Shown here piece after piece: positions 8,231-16,422 of a DNA stretch of 64,000 bases. Under the pieces are notes generated by a model. It had not been told where the DNA came from. It saw nothing but the letters and a program-made list of their open reading frames with translations, and did no database searches. The number at the start of each line of letters is the position of its first letter. Position 1 is the stretch's first letter. This stretch comes from Stutzerimonas stutzeri (GTDB lineage: Bacteria > Pseudomonadota > Gammaproteobacteria > Pseudomonadales > Pseudomonadaceae): contig NZ_JANGEY010000001.1 of the NCBI RefSeq assembly GCF_024451105.1, forward strand, positions 496,001 through 560,000. The letters run 5' to 3'. The translations under genes were made by a program, and so were the position numbers.

Positions 8231-9670
8231 CTATTCAGGGCAGGTGTCGGGCACCTGCGGTAAACGTTCGTCGAGCAAGCGGTACAGGGCCGAGTCGGCC
8301 GGCCAGTTGCGCAGGAAACGCGCACGATCCCTGGCGTAGGCGCGGGCGAAGCGGCGCGGGCAGCGGTGCTGGCGCATGGCGTCGAGGTCGATCAGCGCCC
8401 AGCGGCCGTCCTGCCAGAGCAGGTTGGTGCCCTTGAGGTCGCCGTGGCCGATGCGTTCGCGCAGCAGCGCGGCGAACAGCCGCTCCAGCGCCTGCAGCTC
8501 GGCCTCGGGCGGCGCGCCGTGCACGTGGGCCGCAAAGCGGTTGAGTATATCCTCTCCGTCGGCATGCTCGGTAATCAGCCAGGCGCGCCCGCGCAGGCCG
8601 AAGCGGCGGCTCTCGCGCATCGCCAGCGGGCGCGGGGTGGCGATGCCGAGGAACTCCAGGCGATTGCCTTCCACCCAGCTGTGCCAGGCGCGGCTCGGCC
8701 GCCAGCAGCGCTTGAGCCAGTGCATGAAGCCCTTGATGTTGTAGCGCTTGATCACCAGCGAGCGGCCGGCCAGCTCGACGCGCGCCACCGTGGCGCTGCC
8801 GCCCTGCTTGAGCGCCCGGCCGGCGGCGATGGCCGCATCCGCGTCGCGCAGCAGCGCCAGCAGCTGGTCGGCCTGGTCGCGGCGGGCGATGCTCAGCCCG
8901 CCGCGCTCGCGCTCGACGCAAAACAGCGTGCAGTCGCGGCCGAGCTTTTTCAGGTAGTCCTTCAGACGCCAGCGGCGCACCTCGGCGATCGAGTCACGCA
9001 GGTCAGCAGCGCGCAGTTCGGCGCCCGGATTGCCTGCACGATAATGAACCAGCAGCTCTTCGATGAACGGTTCCAGCTCGGCCGGCAACTGGGCGAAGAA
9101 CACGGCGAGGTTCTGCAGCGCCTGCACACGGGCCAGCGGCTGGCCGGGCGACTGGGCGCGGATGCCGCCGCCGTCGATCAGGTACAGCCGCCCGTCCCGG
9201 CGCAACAGGTTGTCCAGGTGCAGGTCGTCCTGCCACAGGCCGCGGGCATGCAGGCGGCCGACGGCGGCCAGCGCCTCGGCCAGCAGCGCATGCTGCGCGG
9301 CGGACAGCGGCGGCTGATCGGCCATGGCCTGCCAGACGCTGCCGAGGCTCACGGCGTCGTCGAGAAACTCGAACAGCAGCCAGCCGCCCTCGCCCACCGC
9401 CAGCCCCTCGGCCAGCAGTTCGGGCGTGGCCAGCCCCTGCTCGCCGAGCAGGCGCGCACCGGCCAGCTCGCGGGCGTGCTGGCGCTGCGCCCGGCCGCCG
9501 ACCAGCAGCTTGGCCAGCACCCGGCGCCCCCGCCACTCGGCTGCGCCGACGTAGCGCTGGCCGGGCAGCACGCGCAGCAGGCTGAGCAGGCGCAGGGGAC
9601 CTTCCGGCAACTCGATGTCCAGCGGCAGGGGCGGCGTGCGCCCGGCCTCCTGCAGTTCGGCCAGCCTCAT
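8231..9670 (-). CDS. Tandem WaaP/Kdo-kinase-like protein
   Basis: This 479-residue cytoplasmic protein contains two kinase-fold domains of the lipopolysaccharide kinase type. In the first (about 1-240) the catalytic loop is DDLHLDNLL, followed by LYLIDGGG. In the second (about 255-465) it is HGDLKGTNLL, followed by WALIDLDAM. Both keep the aspartates needed for catalysis and metal binding. It corresponds to P. aeruginosa PA5006 by position. The ATG overlaps the stop of the next kinase-like gene as ATGA. Phosphorylation of the LPS core is the likely job, but which heptose position, if any, cannot be read from the sequence. Confidence 0.8.
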   Translation of the reverse strand: MRLAELQEAGRTPPLPLDIELPEGPLRLLSLLRVLPGQRYVGAAEWRGRRVLAKLLVGGRAQRQHARELAGARLLGEQGLATPELLAEGLAVGEGGWLLFEFLDDAVSLGSVWQAMADQPPLSAAQHALLAEALAAVGRLHARGLWQDDLHLDNLLRRDGRLYLIDGGGIRAQSPGQPLARVQALQNLAVFFAQLPAELEPFIEELLVHYRAGNPGAELRAADLRDSIAEVRRWRLKDYLKKLGRDCTLFCVERERGGLSIARRDQADQLLALLRDADAAIAAGRALKQGGSATVARVELAGRSLVIKRYNIKGFMHWLKRCWRPSRAWHSWVEGNRLEFLGIATPRPLAMRESRRFGLRGRAWLITEHADGEDILNRFAAHVHGAPPEAELQALERLFAALLRERIGHGDLKGTNLLWQDGRWALIDLDAMRQHRCPRRFARAYARDRARFLRNWPADSALYRLLDERLPQVPDTCPE

Positions 9671-10416
9671 GCGCGAGTCGCCTTGTGCCGCTGGCGGGCT
9701 GCCAGCCGCCGCAGCCAGGGCTCATGCGGCTCGCCTTCGGCGAGGTAGACGCCGAGCAGTTGGCGCAGTTCGTCCTCCCCCCAGGCGGGAGCGGCACGTC
9801 GCAGCAGGGTTTCCAGATCCCGGACGCGGTCGCGCCGCCCCAGCAGCAGCGGGCGGGTCTTCTCCAGATCGATCAGGCAGGCCTCGAAGCCGCCTTCCTG
9901 CCGGCGCAGGAAGATGTGCTTGGGGTACAGGCAGCCATGCAACTGACCGGCCCCGTGCAGCCGGCGCAGCAGTGCGCCGCAGGCGTTCAGGACGGCCTGC
10001 CGTTCGGCGGCGGCCAGCTGCGCCCAGCCCTGCAGCCAGCCGGCCAGATCGCGCCAGTCATCCAGCGCCCGGGTCAGCAGGATCGCGCGCTGCTCACCGG
10101 CGATCTTGCGCTCGGCATAGAAGGCCGCCTGCAGGGCGGGAATGCCGAGCATCCGGTAGCGCTGGATATTGCGCAGCTCGCGGGCGAAGGTCGGCTCGCC
10201 CTGCGGCCGGAGCAGGCTGCGGGTCAGGTGGTTGCGCTGGCGCTTGAGGTAGTAGGCGCGCTCGCCCAGCTCCAGACGGCAGACACTGCTCCAGCCGCCG
10301 CGCTCAGTGTTGGGAGCATCCACGGCGGGCAGCTCCAGCGCCCACAGCGCCGCGAAACTGTCCAGCCCGCGGGACTCGAGGAGCGCGCGGTCCTCGGCGG
10401 CCATGAAATCCTTCAT
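9667..10416 (-). CDS. Kinase-fold LPS core protein with altered catalytic loop
   Basis: This 249-residue protein is of the WaaP/KdkA type and corresponds to PA5007 by position. The ATP-lysine motif YYLKRQ is near residue 57 and the metal-binding LIDLEK is at about 181. In the catalytic loop HGCLYPKH (160-167), cysteine 162 sits where WaaP has its catalytic Asp in HRDCYICH. It may therefore be a pseudokinase, or use another residue. The start at 10416 (MKDFMAAED) overlaps the upstream stop as ATGA. A longer apparent reading frame running to 11076 is only a shadow of the neighbouring gene. Confidence 0.8.
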   Translation of the reverse strand: MKDFMAAEDRALLESRGLDSFAALWALELPAVDAPNTERGGWSSVCRLELGERAYYLKRQRNHLTRSLLRPQGEPTFARELRNIQRYRMLGIPALQAAFYAERKIAGEQRAILLTRALDDWRDLAGWLQGWAQLAAAERQAVLNACGALLRRLHGAGQLHGCLYPKHIFLRRQEGGFEACLIDLEKTRPLLLGRRDRVRDLETLLRRAAPAWGEDELRQLLGVYLAEGEPHEPWLRRLAARQRHKATRA

Positions 10417-11165
10417 TCGCGTCCCTCGAAATAGCCGGCGATCTGCCGGATGCGCTGCTTGTCGGCGACCGTCAGATGCCGGCCGCCACTGTACTGCAGA
10501 TAGAAGCGCAGGCGCTGGCTGCGCGACAGCACCTGCTTGGCGACCTTGTCCAGGCAGGCCAGGTCCTTGACGATGCGGCGGCGCAACAGCGGCCCCCACC
10601 AGAAGCTGCCGGACGGGCAGTCGATCAGATAGACCCGCCCGGCCTCGTCGACCAGCAGGTTGCGCCATTTCAGATCGTTGTGGGTGAAGCGCCGATCGTG
10701 CATGCGCCGGGTGGCTTCGGCGACCTGCGCGCCGACCCTGCGCACCCAGGCGCCATCGCGCAGGCGCGGGTCGCGGCGCTCGGGATGGCACAGGCTGGCC
10801 AGAGCTGCGAGGTCGCGGGTGGCCGGCAGTTCGCGGGTGATCATCGCCCCGCGGCGGAACAGCCCGCAGCACCGCTCCAGTCCCCAGGCGACGATGGGCG
10901 CGGTGGGAATGCCCCACTTGGCGAAACGGCGCAGGTTCTGCCACTCGGCCTTGATCCGCGGCCGGCCCAGCCAGCGGCGCAGCCCCTTGCCGGCGCCCCA
11001 GTAGCGCTTCACGTAATAGCGCACGCCGGCCACCTCGACGCGCAGCACCTCCGACAGCGGATCGCTGGCGATCCACTCGCCCTCCAGGGCGAACACCCGG
11101 TCGAGGTCGGCGAAGGCCGCACGCGCCGGCTCGGGCAGCTCCACCGCCAGTTGCCAGCCACTCAC
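10413..11165 (-). CDS. WaaP/KdkA-like LPS core kinase
   Basis: This 250-residue kinase-fold protein corresponds to PA5008 by position. It keeps an apparently intact active site: lysine 53 in YYVKRY, the catalytic aspartate at 154 in HNDLKWRN, and the metal-binding aspartate in VYLIDCPSG. The start is GTG at 11165 (MSGWQLAVEL), and its GTGA overlaps the waaP stop. An ATG is available only far upstream, within waaP. The likely substrate is a sugar of the LPS inner core, because the gene lies between waaP and other core kinases. The exact phosphorylated position is unknown. Confidence 0.82.
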   Translation of the reverse strand: MSGWQLAVELPEPARAAFADLDRVFALEGEWIASDPLSEVLRVEVAGVRYYVKRYWGAGKGLRRWLGRPRIKAEWQNLRRFAKWGIPTAPIVAWGLERCCGLFRRGAMITRELPATRDLAALASLCHPERRDPRLRDGAWVRRVGAQVAEATRRMHDRRFTHNDLKWRNLLVDEAGRVYLIDCPSGSFWWGPLLRRRIVKDLACLDKVAKQVLSRSQRLRFYLQYSGGRHLTVADKQRIRQIAGYFEGRE

Positions 11166-11977
11166 GCCGAGGCTCCCGGGGCGTACTTGCGCAGGTAGCG
11201 CGCCTGCAGCTGCGCCGCCTTGGCTCCGAGCCAGGCCAGCAGACGCGCCTCGTCGCGCAAGGTGTCGCGCAGCGGGCGGCGGAAATAGACCCTGAGAAAA
11301 CGCAGCAGGTCGCGGCGGGTCAGGCCGATGTCCAGCGCCGAGAAGTACAGCGCGGCCAGGTCCTTGTCGCGCCAGCGCCGCGGCACGGCGGCGCGGGTCT
11401 GCGCGCGGTGCAGGTCGATCACCGACAGGCGGAAATCGTCGGCGCGCACGGGCTTGTCCGTATGCAGCAGGAAGTGGCAGATGTAGCAGTCGCGATGGTT
11501 GACCCCGGCGCGGTGCATGTCCCCGACCATCTCGGCGAGCCGCTGGATCAGCGCGCGCTTGAGACGCGGCGGCGGCGGGCTGTCGCGCCAGTCGCGGCTG
11601 AAGTCCTCGAGGCTGACGGTGGGCGCCAGCTCCTCGGTGACGATGAACGAGTGCTGGGTCGCCGGATTGGCGCCGCGCGCGCCGAAGGCCACCGCGGTCA
11701 TGGTCGGCACGCCGGCCGCGGCGAGGCGCTGGATCGCCGTCCACTCCTGGCCGGCGCCGAGCACCGGCGCCTTGAGGGTCAGCAGGTTCTTGACGATCTC
11801 GCCCCAGCCGATGCCGCGGTGGATCTTGACGAAGTAGCCGTGCCCGGCCACTTCGGTACGCAGGGTGCGGCGACCTTCCAGCTCGCGGTAGACCTGGCCC
11901 TGCAGCTTCTCTACCTCGGCGAAGGCGTCGCGGCCGGCCCACAGGCTCTTGAACGGTTCGGCGAGGATCAGTTGCAT
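11162..11977 (-). CDS. waaP: LPS core heptose(I) kinase WaaP (RfaP)
   Basis: WaaP phosphorylates heptose I of the LPS inner core with ATP. In Pseudomonas this is required for outer-membrane integrity and, in P. aeruginosa, for viability. The 271-residue protein has the family length. Its catalytic loop NHRDCYICHFLL puts the catalytic aspartate at residue 163, and the metal-binding motif is LSVIDLHRA. A lysine at 51 (YFVKIH) fits the ATP site. The ATG at 11977 lies 79 bases after waaG, the only sizeable gap in the core operon. That gap is filled by a long perfect palindrome. Confidence 0.94.
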   Translation of the reverse strand: MQLILAEPFKSLWAGRDAFAEVEKLQGQVYRELEGRRTLRTEVAGHGYFVKIHRGIGWGEIVKNLLTLKAPVLGAGQEWTAIQRLAAAGVPTMTAVAFGARGANPATQHSFIVTEELAPTVSLEDFSRDWRDSPPPPRLKRALIQRLAEMVGDMHRAGVNHRDCYICHFLLHTDKPVRADDFRLSVIDLHRAQTRAAVPRRWRDKDLAALYFSALDIGLTRRDLLRFLRVYFRRPLRDTLRDEARLLAWLGAKAAQLQARYLRKYAPGASA

Positions 11978-11987
11978 CGCAGCACTC

Positions 11988-12049
11988 CCGTAGGGGCGAA
12001 TTCATTCGCCTTCCCGGACAGCTGCAGGCGAATGAATTCGCCCCTACGG
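11988..12049. repeat. Perfect 23-bp inverted repeat (REP-type) between waaG and waaP
   Basis: Two 23-base arms at 11988-12010 and 12027-12049 are exact reverse complements around a 16-base spacer. Each arm contains GTAGGGGCGAATTCATTCGC or its complement. The element fills most of the waaG-waaP gap. Its length and perfection are typical of mobile extragenic palindromes in Pseudomonas rather than of a terminator, and no T-tract follows on the minus strand. In mRNA it would form a very stable hairpin upstream of the waaP ribosome-binding site. Confidence 0.85.
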
Positions 12050-12056
12050 ATCGTGT

Positions 12057-13178
12057 TCATGCTTGCCCCCCGAGGATCACGTCGGCGGCCTTCTGCGGCA
12101 TGGAGTAGAGGTCCGCCGTGTCGGCATAGGCCAGGCCATTGGCGGCCCAGCGGGCGCGGGCGGCATCGTCGGCGAGCATCTCGGCCAGATACTGGTTGAG
12201 GCGCTCCTGGGCGAACGGGCTGGGCAGTACCCGGCCGCAGTCGGCCTCGGCGATGTAGTGGGCGTAGCCGCAGACGTCGGTGACCAGCACCGGCAGGCCG
12301 GAAACCAGCGCCTCGAGCAGCACGGTGCCGGTGTTCTCGTTGTAGGCCGGGTGGATCAAGAGGTCGGCGCCGAGCAGGAAGCGCGGGATGTCGCTGCGGC
12401 CCTTGAGGATCTGCACCTGCCCGGACAGGCCGAGGGCCTTGACCTGCAGCAGGAACGGCTTGGGATCGTCCTGGCCGATGGCGATCAGCCGGGTGCGCTG
12501 CTTCAGCTCGCGCGGCAGGCTGGCCAGCGCCCGGAGGCTGCGATCCAGGCCCTTGGTCTTGAACCCCGAGCCGATCTGCACCAGCAGCAGGTCGTCGTCG
12601 CCCAGGCCGAATTCCATGCGGAACCCGGCGCGGATCTCTGCGGCGTTGGCCGGCGCGCGGCGGTCCTGGGCGATGCCCGGCGGCAGCAGGTGGAAGCGCC
12701 CGGCGGGTGTGCCGTAGTGCCTGACGAACAGCGGCTGCTGCACCTCGGAGATCATCAGGATCTCGGTGTTCGCCTCGGCGGCGAACACCGCACGCTCGTA
12801 GGCGGCGAAGTGCCGGTAGCGCTTGCCGAGGCGGTAGAAGGGATTGCGCAGGGTCTGCGCCTTGTCCTCGTAGCAGCCGTCGGCGGCGTAGTAGACGTCG
12901 AGGCCGGGCATCTTGTTGAAGCCGACCACCCGGTCGACCGGCTCGCGGGCCAGCTCGGCGGCCAGCCAGGCGCTGAACTTCTCGTTGCGATTGTGATTGA
13001 AGAACGCCCTGATCGGCGCCACACGCACGTCGAAGCCGGCGGGCACCTCGCCCTCCCAGATCGGCGTGTAGACGCGGATGGCGTGGCCGCGGCGCTGGCA
13101 CTCCTGGGCGATGCGCAGGAAGTCGCGCTGCAGGCCGCCGAAGGGGAAGTACTTGTAGAGCACGAAGGCCAGTTGCAT
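12057..13178 (-). CDS. waaG: LPS core glucosyltransferase I
   Basis: WaaG is a retaining GT4 glycosyltransferase that adds the first hexose to heptose II of the LPS core on the cytoplasmic face. In Pseudomonas this sugar is galactosamine. The 373-residue protein starts MQLAFVLYKYFPFGGLQRD, with the glycine-rich acceptor loop. It carries the EX7E donor-binding region in NENTGTVLLEALVSGLPVLVTD. Its ATG shares one base with the waaC stop (TGATG). Length and motifs are normal. The apparent 1090-codon open frame in this region merges waaG with shadow sequence over waaC and waaF. Confidence 0.93.
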   Translation of the reverse strand: MQLAFVLYKYFPFGGLQRDFLRIAQECQRRGHAIRVYTPIWEGEVPAGFDVRVAPIRAFFNHNRNEKFSAWLAAELAREPVDRVVGFNKMPGLDVYYAADGCYEDKAQTLRNPFYRLGKRYRHFAAYERAVFAAEANTEILMISEVQQPLFVRHYGTPAGRFHLLPPGIAQDRRAPANAAEIRAGFRMEFGLGDDDLLLVQIGSGFKTKGLDRSLRALASLPRELKQRTRLIAIGQDDPKPFLLQVKALGLSGQVQILKGRSDIPRFLLGADLLIHPAYNENTGTVLLEALVSGLPVLVTDVCGYAHYIAEADCGRVLPSPFAQERLNQYLAEMLADDAARARWAANGLAYADTADLYSMPQKAADVILGGQA

Positions 13179-14236
13179 CAGGCGATTCTCGCAGGCAGCA
13201 GGGCGGCCAGTTCGGCGGCGACCCGCGCCGGATTCAGACGGGTGAAGCACAGCGGCTGTTCGCTGGCCAGGTCGAAGCGCTGGCGGTCCTCGGCGCTCGG
13301 CTGGTAAGCGCAGCGCTTCTTCAGGCAGGGCGCGCAGGGGAAGTCGCTGGCCAGGTGGACCTGCCCGCGCCCGTAGGCGCCGGTGAAGCCGGGGTTGGTC
13401 GGCCCGTACAGGGACACGGTCGGCACGTCGAGGGCGGCTGCCAGGTGGCCGAGGCCGGTGTCCACCGCCACGCAGGCGCGCGCGCCGGCCAGCTCGCTGG
13501 CGACACCGGCGAGGTTCAGTTTCGGCAGTACGCTGACGTGCGCCAGGCCGGCGGCGATGCGCTCGGCGCGCGCCTTCTCCTCGGCATTGCCCCACGGCAG
13601 GCGGATCGCCCAGCCCTGGCGACCGAGCAGTTCGGCCAGCTCGCGCCAGTAGCGCTCCGGCCAGTGCTTGGTGGCCCAGGTGGTGCCGTGCAGGAACAGC
13701 AGGTAGGGCTGGTCGTCGCGCCCGGCGAGCAGACGCTGGCGGTCCAGCGCATAGTCGCCGGTTTCCATCGGCAGCGGATAACCGAGCGCCTGGGCGAACA
13801 GCTGGCGCAGGCGCTCCACCGCATGCATGCCCCAGGGCACCGCGCAGCCTCGATCGTAGAAGCGGCTGGCCAGCGGTTCGCGGGCGCTGGCGCGATCCAG
13901 GCCGGCGACCGGGCCGCGCGCGTAGCGGCTGAGGAAGGCGCTCTTGACCAGGCCCTGGGCGTCGAGCACCAGGTCGTAGTCGCGCTCGGCAACGGCCGCC
14001 TTGAAGCGCTGCCACTCGCCGCTGCGCCAGGTCTGCCAGAGGTTCCTGCGCCAGCGGCGCAGGGCCACCGGGATGACCCGCTCGACCGCCGGGTGCCAGG
14101 TCGGGATCTCGGCGAAGCCCTCCTCCACCACCCAGTCGAAGCGGATGCCGGGAATGGCGCGCATGGCGTCGGTCAGCGCCGGCAGGCTGTGGATCACATC
14201 GCCCAGCGACGAGGTCTTGATCAGCAGGACGCGCAC
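13178..14236 (-). CDS. waaC: LPS heptosyltransferase I
   Basis: WaaC (GT9) transfers the first L-glycero-D-manno-heptose from ADP-heptose to Kdo of lipid A. The 352-residue protein begins RVLLIKTSSLGDVIHSLPAL, the WaaC N-terminal signature with the catalytic aspartate in LGD. The donor-binding region VAVDTGLGHLAAALDVPTVSLYGPT follows. The start is GTG at 14236, directly abutting the waaF stop. A cysteine-rich segment CAPCLKKRCAYQ in the C-terminal half is usual for Pseudomonas members. Confidence 0.94.
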   Translation of the reverse strand: MRVLLIKTSSLGDVIHSLPALTDAMRAIPGIRFDWVVEEGFAEIPTWHPAVERVIPVALRRWRRNLWQTWRSGEWQRFKAAVAERDYDLVLDAQGLVKSAFLSRYARGPVAGLDRASAREPLASRFYDRGCAVPWGMHAVERLRQLFAQALGYPLPMETGDYALDRQRLLAGRDDQPYLLFLHGTTWATKHWPERYWRELAELLGRQGWAIRLPWGNAEEKARAERIAAGLAHVSVLPKLNLAGVASELAGARACVAVDTGLGHLAAALDVPTVSLYGPTNPGFTGAYGRGQVHLASDFPCAPCLKKRCAYQPSAEDRQRFDLASEQPLCFTRLNPARVAAELAALLPARIA

Positions 14237-15286
14237 TCAGTGCTCCAGCGGCAACGGATCGGCCAGCGGTTCGCCGGCCAGGCGTTCGAGCGCCGCCAGC
14301 ACCGGCTGCGGCGGCAGGTCGCGCAGGCAGTTGTAGTGGCCGAAGCGGCAGGTGCGCTCGAAGCACGGGCTGCAGTCGAGGCCGAGGCGGACGATCTCCA
14401 CCTGCTCGGCCAGGGGCGGGGTGAACTGCGGCGAGGTGGAGCCGTACACCGCCACCAGCGGGCGATCCAGCGCGGCGGCCACGTGCATCAGCCCGGAGTC
14501 GTTGGACACCACCGCCGCGGCGCAGGACAACAGGTCGATGGCCTCGGCCAGGCTGGTCTCGCCGGCCAGGTTGACCGCCTCCTCCTGCAGGCCGGGGATC
14601 AGCTCCTCGCGGATCGCCTCGCCGACCGGGTGGTCGTTCTTCGAGCCGAACAGCCAGACCTGCCAGCCGGCGCGGATCTTCGCGTCGGCCACCGCGGCGT
14701 AGTGCTCGGCCGGCCAGCGCTTGGCCTCGCCGAACTCGGCGCCGGGGCACAGCGCCAGCACCGGGCGGTCCAGCTCCAGGCCGAATTTCTGCAGCGCCGC
14801 GGCACGGCTGGCCGGGTCGATCTGCAGGTGCGGACGCGGATAGGGTTGCGGCAACGCGGCGCCCGGCGCATAGGCCAGGGCCATGAAGCGTTCGATCATC
14901 AGCGGATAGCGCTGCTTGTCCAGCTTGCGGATGTCGTTGAGCAGGCCGTAGCGCAGCTCGCCGACCCAGCCGGTGCGCTGGGGGATACCGGCGAAGAACG
15001 GCACCAGCGCGGATTTCAGCGAGTTGGGCAGCAGGATCGCCTGGTCGTACCGACCGGCCAGCGACTTGCCGATGCGCCGGCGCCCGGCGAGGTCGAGCAC
15101 GCCGTGGCCGAACGGGAAGCTCAGGGCCTGGCGCACCTCGGGCATGCGCTCGAGGATCGGCCGGCTCCACTCGGGGGCCAGCACGTCGATGGCGCAATCG
15201 GGATGGCGCTGCCTGAGACACTGGAACAGCGTCTGCGCCATCACCATGTCGCCCACCCAGCTGGGGCCGATGATCAGGATATTCAT
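14237..15286 (-). CDS. waaF: LPS heptosyltransferase II
   Basis: WaaF (GT9) adds the second heptose to the LPS inner core. The 349-residue protein begins MNILIIGPSWVGDMVMAQTL, diagnostic for WaaF. The donor-site motif is VVSNDSGLMHVAAALDRPLVAVYGSTSP, and CSPCFERTCRFGHYNC lies near the C terminus. It opens the core operon waaF-waaC-waaG-waaP. The 169 bases between it and ilvE hold a palindromic repeat. A separate promoter is likely there, but I could not identify convincing hexamers. Confidence 0.94.
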   Translation of the reverse strand: MNILIIGPSWVGDMVMAQTLFQCLRQRHPDCAIDVLAPEWSRPILERMPEVRQALSFPFGHGVLDLAGRRRIGKSLAGRYDQAILLPNSLKSALVPFFAGIPQRTGWVGELRYGLLNDIRKLDKQRYPLMIERFMALAYAPGAALPQPYPRPHLQIDPASRAAALQKFGLELDRPVLALCPGAEFGEAKRWPAEHYAAVADAKIRAGWQVWLFGSKNDHPVGEAIREELIPGLQEEAVNLAGETSLAEAIDLLSCAAAVVSNDSGLMHVAAALDRPLVAVYGSTSPQFTPPLAEQVEIVRLGLDCSPCFERTCRFGHYNCLRDLPPQPVLAALERLAGEPLADPLPLEH

Positions 15287-15308
15287 AGAAAAGCCGGAAG
15301 CAGGAAAT

Positions 15309-15439
15309 CGTAGGGTGGGTTAGCTGCACCAGCAGCGTAACCCACCAAGGATGCCGCAGGCATCCGCCGGCGGATCCACCGCTGGCCGGCCCGGCGGGCC
15401 GGATGGTGGGTTACGGCCTGCGGCCTGACCCACCCTACG
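15309..15439. repeat. Composite palindromic extragenic repeat between ilvE and waaF
   Basis: Outer arms 15309-15323 and 15425-15439 (GTAGGGTGGGTTAG type) match in 14 of 15 bases. Inside lies a perfect nine-base pair, ggtgggtta at 15314-15322 with taacccacc at 15338-15346. A second, imperfect hairpin lies at about 15405-15434. The layout is two facing REP units separated by GC-rich sequence. It lies downstream of ilvE and upstream of waaF on the same strand and could stabilise or end the ilvE transcript. Confidence 0.75.
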
Positions 15440-15455
15440 CGGATCCGGGTCGTGC

Positions 15456-16379
15456 TTACTTGACCAGGGTGCGCCATTCGGCGTGGGCAGCGGTCTTGCC
15501 GGTGACCAGGTCGAAGTAGGCCTTCTGCAGCTTCTCGGTGACCGGGCCGCGGCGGCCGGCGCCGATCTGGCGGCCGTCCAGTTCGCGGATCGGGGTCACT
15601 TCGGCGGCGGTGCCGGTGAAGAAGGCCTCGTCGGCGATGTACACCTCGTCGCGGGTGATGCGCTTCTCGACGATCTCCACGCCCAGCTCGCGCGCCAGGG
15701 TCAGCACGGTGTTGCGGGTGATGCCGTTCAGGCAGGCGGTGACCTCGGGGGTGTAGATCACGCCGTCCTTGACGATGAACACGTTCTCGCCCGAGCCCTC
15801 GGCCACGTAGCCTTCCGGATCCAGCAGCAGGGCCTCGTCGGCGCCGGCGGACACGGCTTCCTGCAGGGCCAGCATCGAGTTGATGTAGTGGCCGCTGGCC
15901 TTGGCGCGGGTCATCGAGATGTTCACGTGGTGGCGAGTGAACGAGCTGGTGCGGATCTTGATGCCGCGCTCCAGGGCTTCCTCGCCCATGTAGGCGCCCC
16001 AGTGCCAGGCGGCGATGACCACGTGGACCTTCAGGTTGTCGGCGCGGATGCCCATGCCTTCCGAGCCGTAGAAGGCCAGCGGGCGGATGTAGGCGCTCTC
16101 CAGACCGTTCTCGCGCACCGCGGCGCGGGTGGCCTCGTTGATCTCTTCCTTGGTGAAGGGGATCTTCATGCCCATGATGTGGGCGGAGTCGAACAGGCGG
16201 TCGGTGTGCGCCTGCAGACGGAAGATCGCGGTGCCATCCGGAGTGTTGTAGGCGCGCACGCCCTCGAACACGCCCATGCCGTAGTGCAGGCTGTGGGTCA
16301 GCACGTGGGTCTGCGCGCTGCGCCACGGCACCAGCTCGCCGTCATACCAGATAACGCCATCACGATCGGCCATCGACAT
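15456..16379 (-). CDS. ilvE: Branched-chain amino acid aminotransferase
   Basis: IlvE transfers amino groups between glutamate and the 2-oxo acids of leucine, isoleucine and valine, using PLP. The 307-residue fold-type IV protein has the expected landmarks. The PLP lysine is in TRAKASGHYINSMLA near residue 160, and EGYVAEGSGENVFIVKDG binds the cofactor. LNGITRNTVLTLARELG follows. The ATG at 16379 has a TAGGAGC ribosome-binding site. A second ATG six bases inside is possible. It lies 43 bases after glnE on the same strand. Confidence 0.95.
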   Translation of the reverse strand: MSMADRDGVIWYDGELVPWRSAQTHVLTHSLHYGMGVFEGVRAYNTPDGTAIFRLQAHTDRLFDSAHIMGMKIPFTKEEINEATRAAVRENGLESAYIRPLAFYGSEGMGIRADNLKVHVVIAAWHWGAYMGEEALERGIKIRTSSFTRHHVNISMTRAKASGHYINSMLALQEAVSAGADEALLLDPEGYVAEGSGENVFIVKDGVIYTPEVTACLNGITRNTVLTLARELGVEIVEKRITRDEVYIADEAFFTGTAAEVTPIRELDGRQIGAGRRGPVTEKLQKAYFDLVTGKTAAHAEWRTLVK

Positions 16380-16422
16380 AATTTGCCAGCTCCTAACAAG
16401 AATTCGGGGGTCTCGGGGCGGT

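Noticed and set aside
12057-15329. Single 1090-codon frame spanning waaG, waaC and waaF
   Set aside because: Only its last 373 codons are waaG. The rest lies over waaC and waaF in another phase. Those genes have clear starts and family signatures.
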